62,000 nt of DNA from Tubulanus polymorphus. Taxonomy: Eukaryota > Nemertea > Palaeonemertea > Tubulaniformes > Tubulanidae. Position 1 is the first letter of the stretch. Every line of letters starts with the position of its first letter. Below the pieces are notes generated by a model, which saw only the letters and a list, made by a program, of their open reading frames with translations, was not told the origin of the DNA and searched no databases. This document shows positions 1 to 11,300 of the stretch, in pieces. The translations under genes and the position numbers were made by a program. The stretch covers positions 31,295,150 to 31,357,149 of the forward strand of contig NC_134026.1 of the NCBI RefSeq assembly GCF_964204645.1, in the 5' to 3' direction.

Positions 1-956
1 ACTGGCTGAATTTCAAAAACTCTTCTTCATTGTTACTATGGTTACAATCTCTTATACACGGTATAGTATGAAATACAAGTAGTCAGAAAATGGTGAGGTT
101 TTTTTATATGAAATCTGTTTGGCTTCATTCGATATACGGAATAATGAGGTTGATGTCGCGCGCGCGCTCGCAGCTCGCGGAGTGTCTGCTGTAATTAGAA
201 TTATGGTAAAAACATGGTGGACCGGTTTATATTCCACGTGTATAACCTAGCTGCGTGAAGCGACCCCATGCGGCGCCAACTGGCATTCACCGAGTGTTTA
301 TTACATGGCGTCCGACCGGGCTAACTTCCGGTGAAGGCAGCTGTTCCGATCCAGGGGTCAAAATAACTGCTCGTTTTCACGCAAACAGCAACACAACAGT
401 TGTTGCTGTTTTCCTGTCTCCAAGGCGGCAATAGAGGCGACCAGTGAGGAGTCCATAGGAACCAGTCCTTTTATAACAACTTCAACTAAAATGGCGTAAT
501 TGTATTGACTTCATAAATATTTAGGTAATCAGTCAGATCAGTAGGCGCCATTTCTCAACACTTCCAACAGAAACATCAAAGATCTCATAATGAGTACCAC
601 AACCCAGTAATCCGGTTCATGCAACCCGGTTCATAGAACACACGGGCCACAAAACAATCTGCAACAATTAAACCGTCATAACCATAGTTACTGAGTTTTT
701 TCGCGTCTGTAATTTCGAGGCCACTGCGGCTGAAATGACAACAATCATTGGGAAAATGTATTTCCGGTCGGGCGCCCGCCATATTGGTTGAATAAGTGCT
801 ATAGTAATAAAAGGTCCTTGATCGAGAATCGTCATTATAACGCGGCGTGTGGGCGACAGACCGGTAATCATACCCTCCAACATTAACTACAGCGGTCAGC
901 TACTAATTTGTCACAATTCCGACAAACAGTAAAAAGGATAAACTAAACAACAAGAT
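1..956. other. No gene seen; unique sequence
   Basis: No splice-bounded open stretch or repeat array is visible. A short alternating CG run (about 158-168) and the generally CpG-containing sequence at 240-340 are the only local features. The short open frames here lack conserved motifs and are treated as chance. Confidence 0.5.
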
Positions 957-1444
957 ACTGACCGGTGCTGCGGACACTGACCGGTGCTGCGGACACTGAC
1001 CGGTGCTGCGGACACTGACCGGTGCTGCGGACACTGACCGGTGCTGCGGACACTGACCGGTGCTGCGGACACTGACCGGTGCTGCGGACACTGACCGGTG
1101 CTGCGGACACTGACCGGTGCTGCGGACACTGACCGGTGCTGCGGACACTGACCGGTGCTGCGGACACTGACCGGTGCTGCGGACACTGACCGCTGCTGCG
1201 GACACTGACCGCTGCTGCGGACACTGACCGCTGCTGCGGACACTGACCGGTGCTGCGGACACTGACCGGTGCTGCGGACACTGACCGGTGCTGCGGACAC
1301 TGACCGGTGCTGCGGACACTGACCGGTGCTGCGGACACTGACCGGTGCTGCGGACACTGACCGGTGCTGCGGACACTGACCGGTGCTGCGGACACTGACC
1401 GGTGCTGCGGACACTGACCGGTGCTGCGGACACTGACCGGTGCT
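957..1444. repeat. 19-bp minisatellite, about 25.7 copies
   Basis: The unit is ACTGACCGGTGCTGCGGAC, repeated almost without error. Three consecutive copies (about 1189-1236) carry CGCTGCTG instead of CGGTGCTG, a variant cluster typical of local turnover. Because 19 is not a multiple of 3 and the unit has no stop on the minus strand, all three minus frames stay open and give a fake 19-residue peptide repeat (SAAPVSVRSTGQCPQHRSV). I read this as non-coding. The unit is CpG-rich and contains the palindrome ACCGGT. Confidence 0.97.
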
Positions 1445-2865
1445 ACGCGTTCGCAATAATCTTTTTTGTGCGTGTCATGAATTTGATTATCATCCTGTAG
1501 CTGATTCTCTAAGTAAACGTATTGTAAATATCAGACCAGAAATTCGTCTCTTAAAGAAAACAAATCAGTATCGTTCTAAAGTCAGACATTTACTTTAAAA
1601 AAAACCTGAGCGAAATATCCGCAAAATAATAAGCTACCTAAGGGTGCAGTTTTAAAAGTTAGAAAACAATCTTGTGGTTTTATTGCTATTGGTTACACGT
1701 ACTTTATTATGAAGACAATAATTCAAATTAAACCGTTTTTAAACTGAAACTTTTTATCCTGAAATCGAACTGTGACTCATGAAATATAAACTACGAACAA
1801 CAATCGATAAGATTTGTTACTTACCGCCGGTACAAATAATTATTTATTTGCAGTTTTAGCCTTTGGTTCATTTTTGTCCGTGAAACGTTTGACATTTCCG
1901 GAACAAAATGTCTTTTCTCGAGTTTTCCCGTTCAAATAAACAAAAATCATTATCGAAATACTAGTGACCTTTATGATTCGACCTATAGGCTGTTATAGGC
2001 TGTTACGTAAGATCTGAATATAACTAATATTATCGTTGAATCTATGACTAAAAACAATATCTGTTTATACTCCGTTCTTAATCAATATTGACACTTATAC
2101 TTTTAAACTCAACGTTGCTATATAAATGTCACAGTTACGTTAGATATATCACGTATATTGACATTGTTGTAGACTAATAACAGTCTGGTACGTAAGCTTG
2201 TTAAGGGCCCTTCAAATAGTACACACTCGTCCATGGGGATAGAAGGGGGGGGGGGGGGTTAGGGGGAAAATTGACCACTTCTCCCATATTTACGTAATGC
2301 TTGAGGGCTTCAATCAAAAATCCATCCTACCTCCGAATAGAGTAACTTTCAGTAATGTGAAAATTGTTATGATTTTTATGATTAGCCTTTTTCATAATAC
2401 GATATTTTTTCTCGTCCCTGCTGATGATATCTTCGTAGAGTATTTATTTCAAATGTCACCCGCTGTGACACAATCAAAACAAAGCTCAATTTTCTATTTA
2501 TAACAATCAATGACGTTCGTTTCTTTGGAAACAAATCGTTTTAAATTCATATATTTAAAGATTGTTGTTTTCGAGGGAAATGTCGTCGCATTACGAATTT
2601 CTATTTGTTTCAAATTGTGACTGTATGACATATTGGGATATACGCAGAACTGATCGACCGGTAATCCCAGGGTCTCTTTCAGACATCATACATATCAAAT
2701 ATCCTTTTAAATAGCACTTTTAGTAGAAATTTCGCAGCATTTTCCTGATATTCCATGTATTGCATAAATCAATTGATAAATCTTAAGAAATGAAAGGTTA
2801 TAGACGTTTACTCTACTATAGTAAAAATATCGGGATCTAAAACTCATTTTAGTTCTATAACCAAT
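1445..2865. other. No gene seen; AT-rich sequence with a G14 run
   Basis: The stretch is AT-rich. A pure run of 14 G lies at 2245-2258. On the minus strand a GTAAGT donor-like site sits near 1821, but no clear open exon with a matching acceptor precedes it. Nothing else is recognisable. Confidence 0.5.
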
Positions 2866-3128
2866 ATAACAACTTAAGACCAGTTTTAAGATCATTTTTG
2901 GTCTTTAACCAATCTAAGAAATTAAGACAAGTTTAAGCTCATTTTGGTTCTAATAGTCAATACAACAACTTTAAGACGAGTCTAAGCTCATTTGGTTTTA
3001 TAACCAATCTAACAACTGAAAACCAGTCTAAGTTCATCTTAGTTCTATAACCAATCTAACAACTTAAGACTAGTTTCAAGTCCATTAATTTGGTCTTCAA
3101 TGAGTCACGCCTGTACAACCAACCCCTG
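2866..3128. repeat. MITE-derived 47-bp satellite, degenerate
   Basis: About five diverged copies of the 47-bp unit (core TAACCAATCTAACAACTTAA, then GACCAGTCTAAGCTCATTTT) lead into a terminal segment, GAGTCACGCCTGTACAACC, that matches the end of the MITE family described at 60595-60743. The left terminus is not recognisable. Confidence 0.8.
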
Positions 3129-3523
3129 TAGTGATGTTAAACGCTTTTAATCAATTTTCAACAGATAAAATACAATTTTTTCTTTTCGTCTACTCCAGAG
3201 TCCTCCATTCATGATTGCAATACACGTACCCTGGTAAGCGAGGATTCGAATCGATTTGTCGGTATATCATAAACCCAGGTGTTGCTTGTAAATAGAGAGA
3301 ATGAGAGAGAGAGAGACTCTCATCAATTTATTTGGTTTGACAGCAGCTCAACTGCGGAGAATACTAGACGAGAAATTTATCATCGCAATATTCAATATAA
3401 TTTTCTTCCCTTTGGCTCGATAAATAAATGAATAAATGTCGAAAATGGGTAGAAAATAATCGGAATCATTTCAATTTGCAGTGACTGAACATGACGCGAC
3501 GCCGCTATATTTACTCCAGTTTG

Positions 3524-3531
3524 TATAAAAG
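3524..3531 (+). promoter_or_regulatory. Possible TATA box
   Basis: TATAAAAG lies in a GC-containing context about 60-70 bp upstream of an ATG that is followed by only nine codons. It matches the eukaryotic TATA consensus, but no gene is evident downstream, so this is a weak candidate. Confidence 0.2.
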
Positions 3532-3965
3532 GTGTAATCGGGCAGAAAACGATTTACACCGCGATACATCGGAACAGTGACCGACTCATTCAATGAAAAC
3601 ACTCAAATATATCAATATCAAATGACCACAATCTTCCGCTAGGCTGAACCTGAATCGACACGGTTAAAATAGGATTAGGTTCTAAAGTAAATTGATGATG
3701 CTCAATAGGTAAAAGTTCACGCTCTCCTCTGCCTACAAGTGGTTACTCTGATACAGAATGAATTCACATAGTGTTAATGGACAAACTTGTTAGGGGGATA
3801 CATGGAGGCAGCCATTTTTTTATCGGAAGGATCTTGGTGTGTGTCCTAAACGCGCATTCCACTGCTGTATATAAAACTATTCTGTAAGAAATGTAAAACT
3901 TACAAAAATAGTGAAAGATAATTATCTTAGTATAAACAAATTGTCTATAAACATGAAGTGGGTTG

Positions 3966-4030
3966 AGAGTGAGGGAGAGAGGGAGAGAGGGGGAGAGGGG
4001 GAGAGGGGAGAGAGGGGAGAGAGGGGAGAG
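3966..4030 (+). repeat. Purine-rich GAGAGGGA tract
   Basis: Low-complexity (GA)n/(GGGA)n sequence. The open minus-strand frame across it (Pro/Leu/Ser-rich) is an artefact of composition. Confidence 0.9.
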
Positions 4031-4176
4031 TTCTGTAAACATTTAGATGTGGGTATGGTATAGCAGGTATAAACCAGTTCTCGTTCTATGGAATCTATGA
4101 AAATGCATGAAAAATGTTTATGATGAAACTGTTTGAGGAGTTCGACCCGTTTTTGAGATGTCCTGAGACGCTATAA

Positions 4177-4640
4177 GATCCGTTACATAGTCATGGCTTA
4201 GTTTTAAGACCAGTCCAAGACAATTGTAGTTCCATAGCCAATCTAACAACTTAAGACAAGTTTAAGCTCATGTTGGTTCTATAACCAATCTAGCAACTTA
4301 AGACCAGTCTAAACTCATTTTGGTTCTATAACCAATCTAACAACTTAAGACCAGTCATTTTGGTTTTATAACCAATCTAACAACTTAAGACCAGTCTAAG
4401 CCCATTTTGGTTCTATAGCCAATCTAACAACTTAAGACCAGTCTAAGCCCATTTTGCTTCTATAACCAATCTAACAACTTAAGACCAGTCTAAACTCATT
4501 TTGGTTTTATAACCAATCTAACAACTTAAGACCAGTCTAAACTCATTTTGGTTTTATAACCAATCTAACAACTTAAGACCAGTCTTATGTTTTAAAACCA
4601 CTTTTGGACTTGATTCACGACTGCGCAATTGGGCCCTGGT
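4177..4640. mobile_element. MITE with 47-bp interior expanded about 7-8 times
   Basis: The left end (CCGTTACATAGTCATGGCTT) and the right end (reverse complement CCAATTGCGCAGTCGTGAAT) are inverted copies of the family terminus. Between them lie seven to eight head-to-tail 47-bp units (for example starts at 4441 and 4488). Compared with the 149-bp copy at 60595, this is the same element with its interior amplified. It has no coding capacity. Confidence 0.85.
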
Positions 4641-4852
4641 TATTCTATTGTATTCTGTGTTGACTGTTTGTGTTAAGATGAATCTCTGTGATGTTTATAA
4701 GGTTGAGTAGATACAGAATATGGGGTCTGGTTGTCTGTCTGTAATACCGTACTCGCGCTCCATCGAACCGAAAGTATTGGTCAACCCACAATGTCTAAAC
4801 CATCTTCATTAAACCAGACAACAGTTCACTGAATCTATCATCCAACCATCGA

Positions 4853-4919
4853 CTCACAACTCGCTACAGAAACTCATCACAACTCGCTACAGAAACTCAT
4901 CACAACTCGCTACAGAAAC
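4853..4919 (+). repeat. 23-bp direct repeat, three copies
   Basis: AACTCGCTACAGAAACTCAT followed by CAC is repeated three times. A related AGAAACTCGCTAAAGAG follows at 5039, after the hammerhead-like motif, so the motif may have landed inside this small array. Confidence 0.85.
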
Positions 4920-4985
4920 GACGAGAGAAATGCCACAATAACGAAGCCAAGATTGAAAAATTCTATATCAGAATGATTGTATTTG

Positions 4986-5030
4986 AGGAGCGACGTTTCG
5001 GCTAACAACTGTTAGCCATCATCAGGAGTA
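4986..5030 (-). ncRNA. Hammerhead-ribozyme-like motif with canonical core
   Basis: On the minus strand the order is CTGATGA (5019-5025), one unpaired T, GGCTAAC, loop AGTT, GTTAGCC, then GAAACGTC (4992-4999). This gives a perfect 7-bp stem II between the invariant core boxes CTGANGA and GAA, and ACGT could act as the minimal self-complementary stem III of the small hammerheads known from Penelope-like elements, with cleavage expected after the final C. Only one base pair of stem I is visible, so this copy may be inactive. Its hairpin plan and extra T match the 69-bp satellite. Confidence 0.5.
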
Positions 5031-5168
5031 CTGCCCACAGAAACTCGCTAAAGAGACTAATAGCTTGCTGCATAAACTCAACATAACTCATTCCATAAAC
5101 TCAAATTCGCTCATTATGAGAATTACCCTTTTTTGAAATTACATAGGTCTGTTAGTTCGGGAAACGTA

Positions 5169-5352
<184 letters not shown>

Positions 5353-5790
5353 GTATTAATTATATCTATTTTCGGCGACATTTAGATTCGTCGCAAAATT
5401 CACAGAGACAAATCGTAATGCGCAAAGAATCAGCTTTATTGCATCAATAGCACATTAAACCTTACCTAACTTATACCTGCAATATGACATTTGAAGTTGA
5501 AAAGATAACTGGAAAAACCACACCTACAGTTCGTGAGGCCTGAGGGGCTTGAGTCGTCTGAATTTCATCATTACGGATAGGTTTGCTAATTCGGATCAAT
5601 ATGCAAATGATTTTGTCGGTCTCGCATGTCGTCGCGGTATTTTATGCGCGGCGAATATATTGCGACAGTCAATGTTGACGGGAATAATGTGTCTTTGTCC
5701 TGTGAAAACTGGCAGTAATGATCTCCTCATAGACCAGCAGGAGTTCAGCAGCATCTCAATCATCGTCAGATACCAGTCGGGGAAACTAGC

Positions 5791-6110
5791 TGTAGGCCCA
5801 CTGAACACTGTAGGCCCAGGGCGTCTAGCCAGAACACTAGGCCCAGGGCAACTAGCCAGGACACTGTCGGCCCAGGGCGTCTAGCCGGAACATTGTAGGC
5901 CCAGGGCGTCTAGCCAGAACACTGTCGGCCCAGGGCGTCTAGCCAGAACACTGTAGACCGAGGGCGTCTAGCAAGCCCTAGGGCGCCTAGCCAAAACACT
6001 GTAGGCCCAGGGCATCTAGCCAGGACACTGTAGGCCTAGGGCGTCTAGCCAGAACACTGTAGGCCCAGGACGCCTAACCAGAAAACTGCAGGCCCAGTGT
6101 GCCTAGCTAG
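5791..6110 (+). repeat. 29-bp minisatellite, about 11 copies
   Basis: The unit is approximately GTAGGCCCAGGGCGTCTAGC then CAGAACACT, with several substitutions and a slightly irregular start. Period 29 was checked at 6001, 6030 and 6059. The open frame running into it from 5549 is not supported as a gene. Confidence 0.9.
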
Positions 6111-6689
6111 GGTAGTATGTATGTAAAGGACGCCTAGCCAAATCCTAACTACACGCCTATAGCCAGCAAAATAGAAAAAAATATAGAAACATTTTACCGC
6201 GTGAATAAATAAACAAACGGCTTAAAACTAACAAAGGTCCGAAATCTAAAGGGCCGCCATCTGAGCTATACACAGACTGGGAGCTTTTATAAAAACCACT
6301 TTCTATAGAAACTGTTTAAGATATTGCTATCCACATCTTCACACATTGAAACACATTAATTCTGACGTCGTCATTCGTTCAAAAGGTCACATAGCCTGCA
6401 GAAAAGTTGCCTCTAATAAAGTCATCGGTCCATCATTACTCATTCGCTTCATGGGTCTCATGTGTTTGACACAGAGTTTTTAATAAACCAGTGTTTAGCG
6501 CAGCAGAGCAGTAGAGTAATTATACTGACAGATAGTAACTACCTCTCCGAGTCACAAAGACAATGTACTTTCTCATAATCCCTGTGAACTATAAGAAATA
6601 AAAAATACAGTACGAAATGTTTTCTACTTGAGCTAGTTTTCATTTCAACGCCCTTAGACTGTCTAACTAAAGTATTCCTCAATATGGCT
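6111..6689. other. No gene seen; faint minus-strand repeat remnant
   Basis: A degenerate minus-strand copy of the dispersed element that carries the 69-bp unit is recognisable around 6545-6650 (GTACGAAATGTTTTC, TTGAGCTAGTTTTCAT). Otherwise there is nothing recognisable. Confidence 0.4.
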
Positions 6690-6838
6690 TATTACTAGTT
6701 CAAGGAAACATCGTTATTATTAAGCGTTGGATTTTATATTATCTTTACAACACGGAATCAGCGTGTTGTTTCATCAATGGTTATAATGAGGACAACATCA
6801 GTATTACTGAAGATGTTTCGACTATATCCTATCATAGA
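6690..6838 (+). mobile_element. Leader of the dispersed 69/158-bp element
   Basis: It contains CTAGTTCAAGGAAACATCG, GGATTTTATATTATC, TTTACAACACGGAATCAGCG, GTTTCATCAATGGTTATAAT and GAGGACAACATCAGTATT, the sequence that lies between ribozyme-like cores in the long (158-bp) unit. It runs directly into the 69-bp array. The same leader and junction recur at 46300-46420. Confidence 0.8.
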
Positions 6839-7592
6839 CCTGTATTCCTGAAGATGACTATTAGGATATAGTGGAAACGTTGAATAAACTACACTAGCTC
6901 AAGGAATACAGTATTCCTGAAGATGACTATTAGGATATAGTCGAAACGTTGAATAAACTACACTAGCTCAAGGAATACAGTATTCCTGAAGATGACTATT
7001 AGGATATAGTCGAATCGTTGAATACACTACACTAGCTCCAGGAATACAGTATTCCTGAAGATGACTATTAGGATAAAGTCGAAACGTTGAATAAACTACA
7101 CTAGCTCAAGGAATACAGTATTCCTGAAGATGACTATTAGGATATAGTCGAAACGTTGAATAAACTACACTAGCTCACTGAATACAGTATTCCTGAAGAT
7201 GACTATTAGGATAAAGTCGAAACGTTGAATAAACTACACTAGCTCAAGGAATACAGTATTCCTGAAGATCACTATTAGGATATAGTCGAAACGTTGAATA
7301 AACTACACTAGCTCAAGGAATACAGTATTCCTGAAGATGACTATCAGAATAAAGTCGAAACGTTGAATAAACTACACTAGCTCAAGGAATACAGTATTCC
7401 TGAAGATGACTATTAGGATAAAGTCGAAACGTTGAATAAACTACACTAGCTCAAGGAATACAGTATTCCTGAAGATGACTATTAGGATAAAGTCGAAACG
7501 TTGAATAAACTACACTAGCTCAAGGAATACAGTATTCCTGAAGATGACTATTAGGATATAGTCGAAACGTTGAATAAACTACACTAGCTCCA
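6839..7592 (+). repeat. 69-bp satellite array 1, 11 copies
   Basis: GAAACG recurs every 69 bp from 6874 to 7564. The unit runs CCTGAAGATGACTATTAGGA, TATAGTCGAAACGTTGAATA, AACTACACTAGCTCAAGGAA, TACAGTATT. Variants alternate ATATAGTC and ATAAAGTC; the copy at 7012 has GAATCG instead of GAAACG and the first copy has GTGGAAAC. Each monomer holds the hammerhead-like fold annotated at 6912-6955. Confidence 0.97.
6912..6955 (+). ncRNA. Hammerhead-like fold in a 69-bp monomer (representative)
   Basis: Reading 5' to 3': stem I TATTC (6912-6916); core CTGAAGA (6917-6923, matching the consensus CTGANGA); one extra T (6924); stem II GACTAT (6925-6930), loop TAGGAT, ATAGTC (6937-6942); GAA (6943-6945); self-complementary ACGT (6946-6949); T6950, the expected cleavage position (NUH rule, GUU); stem I' GAATA (6951-6955), pairing perfectly with 6912-6916. 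The four-base stem III implies action as a dimer or in a tandem transcript. The unpaired T before stem II is non-canonical. The fold is seen in the sequence; activity is inferred. Confidence 0.5.
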
Positions 7593-8249
7593 AGAAACGC
7601 GCGCTCATCAGTGTTTTCAGCCATTATTTTTTTCTCAGAGACAAAGTCACTATCCACACCTCCCGTTATTACCTCTCTACAATTTAAATACCCGTTTTTT
7701 GTTCATATTCATTTCGATTTTAATTCGCCTGATAAATAGCACAATATTTCTCCTAATAGACTTAAACGAATGACATTTTGAAATCATAGTTTTATCGAAT
7801 GAACATCTATATTGTGTACTGGCTATTTCTATACGGACCAGTTATCAATGTGAAATATATATAACCCGACATTGTTTACATGCAATAAACAAAATTATCA
7901 AAATAATGACAATTTGAAAATAGTTTTTTGACTCCGGTAAAAATATGGCAATTAGCATTGCGCTTACCTTATATCAGTATCAGTAACAGGGGACGGATAG
8001 AGTAGTATCCATAACACTCTCCACGATCACTCGGCTATACACGTATCTAAATTCTCAATTGACAATTGACAATTGCGAAATAATCCATAATTAAAACTTT
8101 GCGACTTTGTATGAACGTCGACGCGATATGAAACAAATAAACCAGTAACATCAAGAAGACATCAATGGATTGACGAGAAGGTTTATAAATGTTTGATACT
8201 CTGCGCGTACAGTTGCGTCTAGCTAGTCGAGTTGACTCAACGACTACTG

Positions 8250-8250
<1 letters not shown>
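7593..8250. other. No gene seen; possible minus-strand donor
   Basis: AT-rich unique sequence. On the minus strand TATAAG|GTAAGC (near 7966-7976) is a good 5' splice site and the sequence upstream of it on that strand becomes GC-rich (8294-8320), so a non-coding first exon is conceivable. No open frame supports it. Confidence 0.3.

Positions 8251-8286
<36 letters not shown>
8251..8286 (+). repeat. (CT)n microsatellite
   Basis: About 17 CT units, followed by a short GC-rich segment (GCCGCCGCGGCCGCCGCG). Confidence 0.95.
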
Positions 8287-8289
<3 letters not shown>

Positions 8290-8910
8290 CACTGTAGCCG
8301 CCGCGGCCGCCGCGCTCAACGGGAAGCGTTAAAAACTAATAGGACGTGTTACAAAGACTTCGTTTCATTATGATTTATAACTCATAGCTCTCGCTGGTCG
8401 TCGTCGACACTTTTGGCGATTCATTCATAGCAGGCGGTTGGGCAGAAAAAAAGAACACGTTAGAATCTAACACTTGGCCCATTGTAAGTTCTCACCCGCT
8501 AGGCCTATTATAGGCACCCGAACTATTGTACACCTGGGCCAGACAATAGAACTGGCTTGTGTTCTTTACACGTTTCATTCACGTTCATGAAGTAATAAAA
8601 TCTGAACATGATTCTTCATAAAGATTAATAATTTATTTTTATTGAAAGTCATCCGAACAGAAAATTGATTAATTACAACAAGCTGAGGGAATCGTATGAA
8701 CCTAATTTACTGCCCTAGATTTCACGATATTCTATTTTAACTGATCGTGTAGGATGTAGAAACTTGTGTCTGCTCGTTCGGCGGGAGGATTCAGTCTCAG
8801 ACGCGTCGGGTCGCTCTGACGGATGGAATAAACATCAATAAATTGTATTGAATTTGACCACGGCGTCTCACACGATGTTGATCGGAATAATCTTAAACCG
8901 ATCAATAATA

Positions 8911-8932
8911 TCGATCGATCGATCGATCGATC
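8911..8932. repeat. (GATC)n microsatellite
   Basis: Five to six tandem TCGA/GATC units, self-complementary on both strands. The flanks contain further ATCGAT and GATCGGA-type half copies. Confidence 0.9.
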
Positions 8933-9139
8933 TATTGATCGAATAGTGTATGATATTCCGGAGACTTCATCAAACGATAAGTAAATTAACAATTTAACGA
9001 TATATCATTGATTTTACACATGAAGTGTGACGTAGTACACATCAAATATTCACGCCTGCTGTGTATGATGTTGAATGTCTGTATTCATCAATGGCAAACT
9101 CTGAAGCTACTAACATTCTGACTAGTGATTATCAGGGGC

Positions 9140-9432
9140 CAACAACTTCCCCTGTCTCCCGCTAGAGGTCTCTCATATCAACCGCTAGGGGTCGCTCACA
9201 TCTCCACTTGAGATCTCTCATACCACCCCGATATAGGTCTCTCACACCTCCCGCTAGAGGTCTCTGTAAATCCATCACATCCCCCGATAGAGCGGGTTCT
9301 CACATCTCCCCGAAAGAGGTCTCTGTACGTCGCACACCTCCCGCTAGATGTCTCTGTACATCACTCGCATCCCCCGATAGATGTCCCCACGTGTCGCTAA
9401 CACCTCCCGCTGGGGGTCTATGTCATCACAAT
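9140..9432 (+). repeat. Degenerate minisatellite, about 10 copies of 25-35 bp
   Basis: Repeated CACCTCCCGCTAGAGGTCTC and CACATCCCCCGATAGA blocks with variable spacers. The plus-strand open frame over it simply reflects absence of stops and is not supported as coding. Confidence 0.8.
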
Positions 9433-11300
9433 CAGTTTAACAGAATTTTCAAATGATTACAATGTGAGAATAGGTTGTAGCGAAATAGATTGCTGATTTT
9501 CCTCCCTAACACGACGCGGAGAGTGCAGTGAACGAGTGATCATCTATTTCACCGAACAATATCACTTGATCTATTATAATCTCGCGATTCTTCTGCCTAA
9601 ATTCAATTTCGATTCGGAATCAATAATGTAAAAAGCGATGTATTTCAATCAGTTTTTACCGGTGCAGATTCTATTTTCCCCGAGAGAGAGATAGAGAAGG
9701 GAAATAGAAGAGGCTATTATTAGATTCCGATATCGTGTCGTCCCCATCATTCTAATCATATCATTATATCTGATAAATCACAAGCTCCGGTAACAAAGGG
9801 ACGTCTGAAATGAAAATGACCATTTCCCCTTCTGTAAAGTGCAGACGAATCCTCGTCGAATATCTGTTTAGCGATTCATCAGCGGGTATCAATTTGACCG
9901 ATGGATTAACTTAGCGATGAATGAAACACGGCGCTTATCCCCCTCGAGGACCGTACATCATTTTCCACAGAAGAAAAGGTGCTGCATGACTGGCGCGAGG
10001 AGTCTCGGTGGCCACGGCGCGCATCAGTCTTATGTTTCGCGCAAGCTAATGGCTATACATTAGACGACAATGTCGTAAACAATTGCGATTTGAAACCGGG
10101 GCGTCGGGGTTGGATCTAGGGTACTAGCGAAATCGGTGCGTCTGGGTTGGATCTAGGGTCCAAAGAAAATAAGTAACATTTTCATGCCCAACTGAGAAAC
10201 AGAGAAACAGGAGACAGAATTATGTTTCCGAGGGTTTGCATGCATCGTGTGCGTTTACGAGAAACAATGTTTCCATTCGAGAAACAATGTTTCCAAGATC
10301 AATGTTTCTCTGTTTCCCAGCCGTGGGGGAATCACACCTTCATACACAATTAAGAAGTCATTTTAACCATGTTTTGTTTTTTTGTAAATTCAATGAACGC
10401 CTTCGAAATTTTACTTAGAAATCTTTGTCTCACTAAACATTTCAAAAGTTCAAGGTCGTTGAGAATTTCTTCTGCCCTTCGTTCTTCAACAAGGGCACGT
10501 CTGTTGAGTGGGCGTCACGTGAGACACCACGTGACGAGGCACCCCTGGATCCGCCCTGGTGCAGCAGCGGTATCTCCGTCAGCGTCATCTAACCACGTGA
10601 TCTATATCACCGAGCAGAAATAGGTAGATCTTCGTAAAAAGATATATCATAAACCTTTGATCATTGTATCGTCTGCAAATTACATTTTCCGTCCGTTCGG
10701 CTAACGATAGCCAATAATGGAACCACGAAATACGTGTACGCAGACGGGTAGAGACATGACGTCATTGAATTGCGTGTAATTTCTTCCATGGCTGATTTTA
10801 GATAAAGGATGAGCTTTGAACCGTGGTTAATGGCGAAGATTGGATATACTCCCGGTGAGGAGTCTCAGCAGACATTGAAACTATCGCGCGGAGCTCTTCC
10901 GTAAGACAACAGCATATTCTCGCTTCGATAACTGCTGATCTGTTAATGTACACAGCAGACCTTGATACGGCTGTATCAAGTTTCTCCGCGAGTCCATTAA
11001 AACTTCGACACTGGTTTTTTAACGACTGATTCATCGTAAGGTTTAAAGCAGTAACTCTTACGCGGCCATTACGGAGGTAGTTAGGGAGGCGGGCAGATAG
11101 CGGCGCTTCAGATAACCTAAACAATATAATCCGTTAATGTATTGACTGGTGGGAAGGGGATTTCCAAAACTTATTACACTTTCACTGCAACCTCGCTCCA
11201 AGAGATCAACCATGGACTCTATATTTACATATAAAACTTTTTTTTCCATATTGACAGGTGACTTCTTTATGTCAAAATAAGAAAATCTTAATTAGGAAGC
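9433..11300. other. No gene seen
   Basis: Unique sequence. A short duplication (GTTGGATCTAGGGTAC / GTTGGATCTAGGGTCC) lies at 10100-10160 and a triplicated GAAACAATGTTTCC-type inverted motif at 10255-10305. Several short open frames (10236-10623 plus strand, 10798-11249 minus strand) have no recognisable domain or convincing splice sites. Confidence 0.45.

Noticed and set aside
903-1456. 176-181 aa minus-strand repeat proteins
   Set aside because: All three frames are open because the 19-bp unit lacks stops; nothing favours one frame.
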